A stretch of DNA of 64,000 nt from the NCBI GenBank assembly GCA_021741155.1, contig JAIOYP010000010.1:38458-102457 (forward strand), written 5' to 3'. This document shows positions 57,456 through 64,000 of the stretch, piece after piece; the first letter of the stretch is position 1; each line of letters begins with the position of its first letter. A program made the position numbers and the translations under genes. This stretch comes from Flavobacteriales bacterium (lineage in GTDB: Bacteria; Bacteroidota; Bacteroidia; UBA10329). Under the pieces are notes generated by a model. That model did no database searches. It saw nothing but the letters and a program-made list of their open reading frames with translations, and was not told where the DNA came from.

Positions 57456-60400
57456 TCTTCCTCCATTTCAAATTCGTTCTCTCCTTCGGTATCAATCGGG
57501 TCGACCTCAAAAATCTCATCCCGAACTTTTCCTTCCTGCTCAAATTCAACATTGAAGCTTTGTCCGTCCTTACGTTCTTCCAACTTGGGTTGCATGGTAG
57601 TTATCTCCACCAACTTTCGCTGGGCTTCTTCTTTCAGCTCACCATCATAATTATCGATGAGGTTTTGAAGTGTTAATCTAGCTTGGAACAGGTCATTTTG
57701 CTTAACGTAATTGTCAGCGAGTAACAAGAATGAACGTGAAATCCATTCACCATAATTAGGGAATACATTCACCATATCGAATACCAATTTTTGTGATTGA
57801 TCGTATTCGCCTTGGAGGAAATGGATGTAGGCCAAATTGTACATCGCCTCTGCTCCTATCTCATTGTTTGATTCGAGCAACGTTTGCTTAAATCGCTCTT
57901 GCGCCATTCGTAAATTATTCTGCGCTAATGCACATTTGGCAGAGGTCAAACTCGCTTCGCTCAACACAAGCTCTGGAACTTTATCAGATCGCTGAAGAAT
58001 TAGCGCGTATTCATGCGCTTGCTCAAAATTGTTGAGCAGATAATTACAGCGCATCAGACCAGCGCGTGCTTCCATGAGATTCTCAGCGCTCTCAGCAACC
58101 TCCTCCAACATGGTAAAACGAAGCAAGGCATCATTATACTTCTTTTGGAAAAAATAAATCTGCGAAGCCGACATCAGCGCACGTTCAGTGAATACGTTCT
58201 TCTTGAATTCGAGTACACGATCAAAACCAATGATGGCCTGATCGTAATTCTTCAGTTGAACCGCGGCATCAGCACGATAGAAATTCGCATTCAACTTAAA
58301 ATAGCCGTTCGGAAACTTGTCTGTGTACTTTTTGAACTCCGCCATCGCACCTTCAAGGTTCCCTCTCAGATACATAAATTCGGCACTCTCATAATAAGAG
58401 GTATCGAGTGCTCCCGTTGTGATGTCTGGGAAATTATGAGCCGACACATAGTTCTCAAAGCCAGGAACATCTCCGTCTTCCACATAAATCTTCTGAATTT
58501 TCATCAAAGCCTCCCTAGCCTCTTCGGTTGCTGGATAATTCTCTGCTACATCCTTAAATAGCGGAAGTGCTTTTTCGTCTGAACTTTGATTATAGTACAA
58601 GAGGCCCTTTTTGAGCTTCGCTTTAGGAACGTAGCTCGAATTCGAGTGCTCCGTAATGACCTTATCAAAGTACCTGATTGCCTCCTGACTATTGTCGGTA
58701 AAGAAATACGATTCGGCAATTTCGTACTTGGCATCAGCCGCAAAATCTGTTTCAGGATAATTCTCGAGCATCGACTTCAACGTTTCCACTTTTGAAGTTG
58801 ATTTACCATCAAGACCGTAGCATACCGCCACCTGGAAAATCGCGTAATCGGTATCGAACTTATTGTATTTGATGGCTCTATCGTAGAACTCAATCGCACG
58901 TTTGTTATCCTTCCTTAGATAAAATCCATCTGCAATTCGAAGCAATCCATCATTTACACGCAACGAATCTTTGTGTTCGTAATCAACAAACTTTCGGAAC
59001 CAACTAATGGCCTCATCATAACGCTTATTCTCAAAATAGACGTAAGCCAAACCGTAATGCGCTCGTCCAAACTCAGGCAAATTGATAGCACTTGGCGCCT
59101 CCATAAAAAGCTTGTAGTGCTCTTCTGCTGCCTTCCAATTATTCATACTAACATACGCCTCTGCTTGCCAAAAAATAGCTTGTGCCGTAATTTTTGGATT
59201 GACTGGATACTTATCTGAACGCTGCAAGTAGGAAATGGCGTTCTGAAATTGAAGGTCGTTGAAAAGCTCGGTCCCACGTACGTAAGAGATGCGCTGGTAG
59301 GTTTCCTTCAGGCCATCGTTCACTTTTTTCATCTTGTCGATAGACTTGATGGCATTCTCATAATTCCTCGTGGTGAGGTAAACCTTCAACAGAAACTCGT
59401 AGGCTTCATCAACCCGAGCACTGTTCGGATTTTTATCAATGTATTCTTCAAATGCCTGAACCGCCTCGTTGTATGGGTCATACGAAAGTTCGTATGCGGC
59501 TTTGGCAAAATTGAAGAGCGCATCTTCCTGAACTTCCTTATCGAAAGCATATTTGGATGCACTTCGGAATGCGCCACGCGCTTCCATTTTTCGATCCAAT
59601 TTCAGGTAGCAATCTCCCATGTGATAAAATGCCAACTGCGTCAATTCATCCTCTTCATCCGTAACCTGCTGAAAATATTGCAACCCCTTTTCGTATTCCG
59701 CTCCGCGATAGGCCGCATAGGCCAATTTGTAGCGGTCATCACGACTTCCGCCCAATTCAGAAATGGCAATTTCCATCTCAGGAATCGCCTCTTTGTATTG
59801 ACCTAGATTGTAATGCGCTTCACCTAACATACGATGAATCTCTCCACTTTTGCTCTTAGCAAAATCCTTCCCTAGAAGTTCCTTACCGTAAGAAATGACT
59901 TCTTCGTTTTTGCCTTGGCGGTAATAAATCTGAAGGATGTAGAACGGCACCACATTCCCAAACAATTTGTCTGATTCCAACTCCTGGAATCCTTTCAGCG
60001 CAGCTTCATTCTTATCCTCTCTATATAGAATGTAAGAACTGTAATAGAGCGCTGGCGAGCGATACTTTTTACCACCGCCTAAAACATGCGAAAGTGCTTC
60101 TTTAGACTTGTCGTATTCCTCTTGCTGAAAATGCGAGTAGCCCTTTTTGAAGTAATACTCTTCTAAATACTGTTGCTCCAGTTTGGTCTCATCCACCAAC
60201 TCAAACTGGCTGAGGACGGATTTGTAGTTCTTCTTTGTGAAGTAATACGTACCCAACTGAAAATTGGCCATGTTCACCATCGGATGCTCCGGATGAGTGG
60301 CAATGAATGACACCATCAACGGCTCGCCATCCATATTGAATAACTCTAACGCAGAGGCAGCCTGATAGTAAAACGCATTTTCCTGCTGAATGCTTGGCAA

Positions 60401-60613
60401 CGCACGCGGATGTTCCAACGCTCGGGTAAATCGCTCCTGTGCCTGACCGTATTTCTGCTTCTGAAACAACTCAAGCCCCACCGCATATTCCCGAATTGGG
60501 TCAACATCCGAAGCCACACGTTGCGCAAATGATTGAGAAACTCCGACAAGGAGAAAGGACATCAACAGCCCTCCAAAAAAGTTATTTCTCCACCTCAAAA
60601 TTGACCAATTCAT
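57452..60613 (-). CDS. Giant tetratricopeptide-repeat envelope protein
   Basis: 1,053 residues from ATG 60613 (MNWSILRWRNNFFGG, signal peptide ending SQSFAQ); an upstream start at 60661 is less likely. Nearly the whole mature part is TPR: more than 20 units of the YxxAxxxFxxxL type, for example YGLAYVYFENKRYDEAISWF and AYAAYRGAEYEKGLQYFQQ. The last ~50 residues are acidic (ENEFEMEEE at the end). Periplasmic or outer-membrane-associated scaffold, co-translated with the following barrel protein. Similar large TPR proteins are found in Bacteroidota in conserved pairs with OM proteins; the function is not known to me. Confidence 0.85.
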   Translation of the reverse strand: MNWSILRWRNNFFGGLLMSFLLVGVSQSFAQRVASDVDPIREYAVGLELFQKQKYGQAQERFTRALEHPRALPSIQQENAFYYQAASALELFNMDGEPLMVSFIATHPEHPMVNMANFQLGTYYFTKKNYKSVLSQFELVDETKLEQQYLEEYYFKKGYSHFQQEEYDKSKEALSHVLGGGKKYRSPALYYSSYILYREDKNEAALKGFQELESDKLFGNVVPFYILQIYYRQGKNEEVISYGKELLGKDFAKSKSGEIHRMLGEAHYNLGQYKEAIPEMEIAISELGGSRDDRYKLAYAAYRGAEYEKGLQYFQQVTDEEDELTQLAFYHMGDCYLKLDRKMEARGAFRSASKYAFDKEVQEDALFNFAKAAYELSYDPYNEAVQAFEEYIDKNPNSARVDEAYEFLLKVYLTTRNYENAIKSIDKMKKVNDGLKETYQRISYVRGTELFNDLQFQNAISYLQRSDKYPVNPKITAQAIFWQAEAYVSMNNWKAAEEHYKLFMEAPSAINLPEFGRAHYGLAYVYFENKRYDEAISWFRKFVDYEHKDSLRVNDGLLRIADGFYLRKDNKRAIEFYDRAIKYNKFDTDYAIFQVAVCYGLDGKSTSKVETLKSMLENYPETDFAADAKYEIAESYFFTDNSQEAIRYFDKVITEHSNSSYVPKAKLKKGLLYYNQSSDEKALPLFKDVAENYPATEEAREALMKIQKIYVEDGDVPGFENYVSAHNFPDITTGALDTSYYESAEFMYLRGNLEGAMAEFKKYTDKFPNGYFKLNANFYRADAAVQLKNYDQAIIGFDRVLEFKKNVFTERALMSASQIYFFQKKYNDALLRFTMLEEVAESAENLMEARAGLMRCNYLLNNFEQAHEYALILQRSDKVPELVLSEASLTSAKCALAQNNLRMAQERFKQTLLESNNEIGAEAMYNLAYIHFLQGEYDQSQKLVFDMVNVFPNYGEWISRSFLLLADNYVKQNDLFQARLTLQNLIDNYDGELKEEAQRKLVEITTMQPKLEERKDGQSFNVEFEQEGKVRDEIFEVDPIDTEGENEFEMEEE

Positions 60614-60702
60614 CTCTGCTAAATTACCCTGACAACAGCCAGTCAATTTTTGACAGAACAATACTTTTCAACGCGAGCATGTTAAGAGATAATGGATGAA
60701 GT

Positions 60703-60741
60703 GATTTTAGATTTTTTTTGATTGACGATTTTAGATTTTGA
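60703..60741. repeat. AT-rich ATTTTAGAT words
   Basis: Two copies of GATTTTAGATTTT separated by TTTTGATTGAC, in the divergent spacer between the TPR gene and the toxin-antitoxin pair. It resembles common low-complexity intergenic repeats of Bacteroidota. Confidence 0.4.
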
Positions 60742-60833
60742 CCAAAAAGCTATCGGGGGCGGTTACTAGACATTGGCTAAGAAAGTATTCCAAAACGTGT
60801 GTCAAATTTGAAACCTGATTCGCCCTATTTGCC

Positions 60834-60841
60834 TAAATTTG
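60834..60841 (+). promoter_or_regulatory. Candidate -7 box (TAAATTTG)
   Basis: Perfect TAnnTTTG match ending 5 nt before the antitoxin ATG at 60847; a TTTG at 60807-60810 is 23 bp upstream. Suggests a leaderless or nearly leaderless toxin-antitoxin transcript. Confidence 0.45.
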
Positions 60842-60846
60842 TAACG

Positions 60847-61074
60847 ATGGAAGTAAAAATTGACATAGGTGTTGAGCAGTTATTGTCTATGGTAAAACAA
60901 TTGCCACAGCAGGATGTGGAACAACTTCTTTCTCGCATCCAAACAGAAATGGCGCAAAAATCAGATAAGAACAAATTGCAAGAACTTCTGAGAAATGCGC
61001 CAACGTGGTCGGATGAGGATTTCAGCGCGTTCCAAGAAGCAAGAGATTACATAAACAAGTGGCGAGAAAAATGA
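60847..61074 (+). CDS. Antitoxin of a PIN-domain toxin-antitoxin pair
   Basis: 75 residues from ATG 60847 (MEVKIDIGVEQLLSMVKQLP); the in-frame GTG at 60799 lies upstream of the -7 box. N-terminal dimer-like helical part, C-terminal toxin-binding tail with Trp (WSDEDFSAFQEARDYINKW). Its TGA overlaps the ATG of the PIN toxin. The assignment rests on this coupling and on length; the DNA-binding type is not obvious. It is expected to repress its own promoter with the toxin. Confidence 0.8.
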   Translation: MEVKIDIGVEQLLSMVKQLPQQDVEQLLSRIQTEMAQKSDKNKLQELLRNAPTWSDEDFSAFQEARDYINKWREK

Positions 61075-61445
61075 TTCTTCTCGACACCTCCGTTATCATC
61101 GAACTATTCCGGAAAAAGAACAAAGACCAAACCTTGTTCTATGCTATTTCCAAACAAGAAATCCAGTTGGGCATCTCAGCTATCTCACATTATGAGATTA
61201 GCGTAGGAAATAGAGAATTGCATTCTGAATTTTGGGGACAAATTCAAAAAACGATTACCGTTATTCCATTTGATGAATCATGTTCTAATGCTGCGGCAAA
61301 CATTTATTCGGACCTGCGAAAAAAGAGTAAAATGATTGACCTTGCTGATCTTCTTATCGGAGCTACAGCCGTAGCTCACAATATTCCCATCGCCACTTTG
61401 AACACAAAGCATTTTCAAAGAATTGTTGGACTCAAATTATATTGA
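61071..61445 (+). CDS. vapC: VapC-type PIN-domain ribonuclease toxin
   Basis: 124 residues from ATG 61071 (MILLDTSVIIELFRKK); GTG 61059 is an alternative that adds four residues. PIN motifs are intact: Asp5 in LLDTSV, a Glu in ISHYEISVG, and the acidic pair in MIDLADLLIGATAVAHNIPI with the following ATLNTKHF. Such toxins cleave tRNA or rRNA and are held inactive by the neighbouring antitoxin. ATGA overlap with the antitoxin. Confidence 0.92.
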   Translation: MILLDTSVIIELFRKKNKDQTLFYAISKQEIQLGISAISHYEISVGNRELHSEFWGQIQKTITVIPFDESCSNAAANIYSDLRKKSKMIDLADLLIGATAVAHNIPIATLNTKHFQRIVGLKLY

Positions 61446-61491
61446 GTTCTTATATCAGCACATTTAAGCCCCCTCAGCTTCTGGAGAATAC

Positions 61492-61499
61492 TAATTTTG
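61492..61499 (+). promoter_or_regulatory. Candidate -7 box (TAATTTTG)
   Basis: Perfect TAnnTTTG match ending 10 nt before the ftsE ATG at 61510; no clear -33 TTG. Confidence 0.4.
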
Positions 61500-61509
61500 A
61501 CCGTTCTCA

Positions 61510-62214
61510 ATGGAAAATCAAAACCACATCGTTCAGCTTTCGGATGTCACCGTTTATATCCGCGAAAATGTCGTGCTGAACAAAGTTTCGTTTGCAATCG
61601 ACAAAGGCGAATTCATCTATTTAATAGGAAGAACTGGCGCAGGAAAGAGCAGTTTGCTCCGAACGCTTTATGCCGATCTTCCGCTTCGCGATGGAGAAGG
61701 TTATGTTGCAGGACACACGCTTGCTGGAATCAGCCAGAAAGAAATTCCATTTCTAAGAAGAAAACTGGGAATCGTATTTCAAGACTTCCAACTTCTTACA
61801 GACCGTTCGGTTGAGAAGAACCTAAAATTTGTGATGGAAGCCACTGGCTGGACCGACAAGGTTAAAATGGATGAACGCGTTGATAAGGTTCTGAATTTGG
61901 TGGGCATTAAGTTGGAATCCAAGTTCAAAATGCCAAATCAACTTTCGGGTGGAGAACAACAGCGGGTTGCTGTTGCAAGAGCACTAATTAATAATCCAGA
62001 AGTCATTCTGGCAGATGAGCCAACAGGAAACCTCGACCCTGAAACATCAGAAGGTATCCTTCAGTTGATGATTGATATTACCCAAACTGGAACCAGCGTC
62101 CTTCTTGCCACACACAATTATTCCTTTTTCAAGAAACACCCTGCCCGAACGTTGAAATGTGAAAGCGGTTATGTGATTGACACGCTACAAAGAGTAGGCC
62201 CAGAAGACTTCTAA
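61510..62214 (+). CDS. ftsE: Cell-division ABC ATPase FtsE
   Basis: 234 residues. Walker [11 protein letters not shown], signature [16 protein letters not shown], Walker [13 protein letters not shown], and the FtsE-like spacing and length. FtsE with FtsX regulates cell-wall hydrolases at the septum. No ftsX adjoins it; the next gene is a secreted T9SS cargo, so ftsX must be elsewhere if present. MacB/LolD-type ATPases are related, but [20 protein letters not shown] and the overall length favour FtsE. Confidence 0.85.
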   Translation: MENQNHIVQLSDVTVYIRENVVLNKVSFAIDKGEFIYLIGRTGAGKSSLLRTLYADLPLRDGEGYVAGHTLAGISQKEIPFLRRKLGIVFQDFQLLTDRSVEKNLKFVMEATGWTDKVKMDERVDKVLNLVGIKLESKFKMPNQLSGGEQQRVAVARALINNPEVILADEPTGNLDPETSEGILQLMIDITQTGTSVLLATHNYSFFKKHPARTLKCESGYVIDTLQRVGPEDF

Positions 62215-62331
62215 ACAACGCAAAATTGTCCGCAAGTCACGGTTGGCGCGACTTTCAAGCGTTTTCGCTATGATTATTAGCGTTTGAGTTTTACATTCGC
62301 AATCCTTTAAAAACAAAACCAAATTAAACCT

Positions 62332-64000
62332 ATGATGAAAAATCTACAAACATTTCTTGCCGTGTTCGTTTTAACTCTGTTTGGATATTCGGCCAGCGGC
62401 CAAATCGTAATGCTCGTGCAACAACCTTCAAATCTTGCAGGTAGCTACAATTTTACCTATGCAGACACATGGGGCGCAGACATGACCACGGTTGCTGTGA
62501 CAGCTCAAGCAGCTTTTGCTGTTGATGGTTCTGCTACTGCAGATTCTCTTGCCTGTGAAGCCATTGTTAACAGAAGCGAAATTGAAGGCAAAATTGCGGT
62601 TCTTTATCGTGGGGCTTGCAACTTCTCATTAAAAGCCATGAACGTTCAGGATTCAGGTGCAGTAGCAGTTGTTATTATCAACAATATCCCTGGAGCACCA
62701 GTTGCTATGGGAGGAGGAACTAACTCTGCAGGCGTAACCATTCCTGTTGTAATGATTTCTGATATGGACGGAGCCCTTCTTCGCGATGCGATTATTGCAG
62801 GAGAAGTTGAAATTTTTCTCGGAAACAACACTGGTCTTTATACAAGCAACGTAGGCTCCTACAAGTCACATATTGCTCTTGCAAACAGCTATTCAATTCC
62901 TGCACAATTCGCAGAAACCGAAACAGATTTCGATGTGCCAGTTGGTGCTTGGGTTCATAACTATGGTTCTACAGAAGCGGTAAACGTAGTGGTAACAGCA
63001 GTAATTGATCGTGATGGAACTGAACTTTACAACGAAGTTTCAACAGGCGAAAACATTGCAGTAGGAGACAGTCTTTACTTTACACTTCCACTTTTCACTT
63101 CTGGCGGATATGAAGTTGGTGTGTACACCATTACCTACACTATCGTTTCTGACGATACTGATCAGTTCCCAGATGACAATACAGCGTCAACTTCGTTTTG
63201 GGTAAATAATGATGGTAAGTATTCAAAAAGCCGTATAGATTCAGAAAGTGGACCACTTGGTGGAAACGGACTTCGTCCTGCTAACAGCACCGAATTTGAG
63301 TGGTGTATTGCATTGCAGTCTGAAAATGCCGAAGCTATGCTTGCAACTGGAATTACATTCGCCACTTTGACAAACGATATTGACCTAACAGGCCAAGCCG
63401 TTCAAGTTTCGATATACGAGTGGAATGATCCAATCTCTGGTGGAACAGTAACATTTGATGACCTTAATGAAGCTACCGACAACGAAATCTACGATTACAC
63501 ATCCGACCTTCAAGGTGAGTTTGTAACCCACACTTTTGCACAACCAATTGAGTTGTTGAACAATCAGAAATACTTGGCCTGCGCCACAATTCTTATTGAC
63601 GACATGTTCCTTACGGTTGATAATGGAATTGACTACAATGTGGCTTACGAAACGTACGCTGATGAAGTTTTCTTCCCATTGAACGACATTGCTTCCTCAA
63701 CTTGGTATGCTGGAGGTTTTGGAACAGATAACGTTCCTGCTATCATCGTTAACCTACAATCGGCTACAGGAATTGCCGAAGATGTTGCTGCCTTAAAAAT
63801 CACTCCATATCCAAACCCAACTACTGACATCATCAACATTCCACTTGGTTCTACCATCAACGGAAATGTTGTTTTGAATGTATTTGACGTTGAAGGACGT
63901 TTGGTAATTGATGAGGAAATCTGCCAAAAGAGCAATAAATTAACTGTTGATGTGACTGGCCTTTCAAGCGGTCTTCACACTTTCAGCCTAACGTTTGAAG
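62332..64000 (+). CDS. Secreted PA-domain protein with T9SS sorting signal (partial, runs off window)
   Basis: Open from ATG 62332 to the window end (about 556 residues visible). Signal peptide (MMKNLQTFLAVFVLTLFGYS, ending ASGQ). A protease-associated (PA) domain occupies about residues 50-165 (IAVLYRGACNFSLKAMNVQD, GVTIPVVMISDMDGALL). A beta-sandwich middle follows. The end shows a T9SS type A sorting domain (PYPNPTTDIINIPLG, TGLSSGLHTFSLTFE) that should finish just past the edge. No protease catalytic residues are evident, so it is a PA-containing cargo of unknown activity. Upstream, TACATTCG near 62292-62299 is a weak -7 box. Confidence 0.88.
   Translation, partial: MMKNLQTFLAVFVLTLFGYSASGQIVMLVQQPSNLAGSYNFTYADTWGADMTTVAVTAQAAFAVDGSATADSLACEAIVNRSEIEGKIAVLYRGACNFSLKAMNVQDSGAVAVVIINNIPGAPVAMGGGTNSAGVTIPVVMISDMDGALLRDAIIAGEVEIFLGNNTGLYTSNVGSYKSHIALANSYSIPAQFAETETDFDVPVGAWVHNYGSTEAVNVVVTAVIDRDGTELYNEVSTGENIAVGDSLYFTLPLFTSGGYEVGVYTITYTIVSDDTDQFPDDNTASTSFWVNNDGKYSKSRIDSESGPLGGNGLRPANSTEFEWCIALQSENAEAMLATGITFATLTNDIDLTGQAVQVSIYEWNDPISGGTVTFDDLNEATDNEIYDYTSDLQGEFVTHTFAQPIELLNNQKYLACATILIDDMFLTVDNGIDYNVAYETYADEVFFPLNDIASSTWYAGGFGTDNVPAIIVNLQSATGIAEDVAALKITPYPNPTTDIINIPLGSTINGNVVLNVFDVEGRLVIDEEICQKSNKLTVDVTGLSSGLHTFSLTFE

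Noticed and set aside
62215..62331. Expected ftsX after ftsE
   Set aside because: The 117-bp gap holds only a weak -7 box for the next gene, which encodes a secreted PA-domain protein.

Overview
The window is chromosomal DNA of a member of the Bacteroidota, most likely Flavobacteriales. The evidence is a set of secreted proteins with type IX secretion (T9SS) C-terminal domains of both types, SprB-like and PKD repeats typical of gliding and adhesive surface proteins, an atpD-atpC pair, a TPP riboswitch feeding a TonB-dependent receptor, a bacterial geranylgeranylglyceryl-phosphate-synthase homologue, and -7 promoter boxes of the form TAnnTTTG. I saw no rRNA, tRNA, CRISPR array, integrase or transposase gene. 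The large 'tail-fibre-like' proteins carry signal peptides and have no phage neighbours.

Layout. 1-4191 (minus): two paralogous glycine-rich secreted beta-helix proteins, the first cut by the window edge. 4359-6447 (plus): GGGP-synthase homologue, thiamine-binding protein, PnuC/PnuT-type transporter and NadR-like P-loop kinase. 6448-8700: a MITE-like palindromic element, an AtoE-type fatty-acid transporter, and a GxxExxY (PD-(D/E)XK nuclease-like) gene bounded by 45-bp inverted repeats. 8717-11170: TPP riboswitch plus TonB-dependent receptor, which together with 5094-6447 makes a plausible thiamine salvage set. 11617-14934: a GAF/PAS/LOV/SpoIIE phosphatase, probably a blue-light receptor. 15018-26553 (minus): M4 metalloprotease, two tail-fibre-like secreted proteins sharing about 1 kb of near-identical DNA, a 48-aa peptide gene, and a T9SS cargo gene whose signal peptide is out of frame. 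26751-29371: TPR histidine kinase plus LytTR regulator. 29395-38073: housekeeping and small genes (ogt, LRR protein, ribF, atpDC, hydrolase, PqqD-like protein, MazG-like, dtd, exonuclease/GIY-YIG fusion).

38466-53567 (plus) is the most distinctive block: an ECF sigma factor, a membrane anti-sigma-like protein that itself ends in a PKD plus gliding-type (CHU_C/T9SS type B-like) C-terminus, three giant SprB/PKD adhesins with T9SS type B ends, a collagen-like secreted protein and a small basic secreted protein, closed by a strong bidirectional terminator. It looks like a self-contained adhesin locus with its own regulator. 53672-64000: gyrB, an outer-membrane barrel plus giant TPR protein pair, a VapBC-type toxin-antitoxin pair, ftsE, and a PA-domain T9SS cargo protein running off the right edge.

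Dispersed intergenic palindromes are abundant. The main families are CACAGA, GAGACGCGAT, GAGCGCAGTCGAA, GTTACGAGTTGCGGG and TAGTCCATGGTC. Several touch gene ends or start codons. The best candidates for something not well described are the GxxExxY cassette with its terminal inverted repeats, the LOV-SpoIIE phosphatase, and the anti-sigma protein that carries a cargo-like C-terminus ahead of the adhesins.
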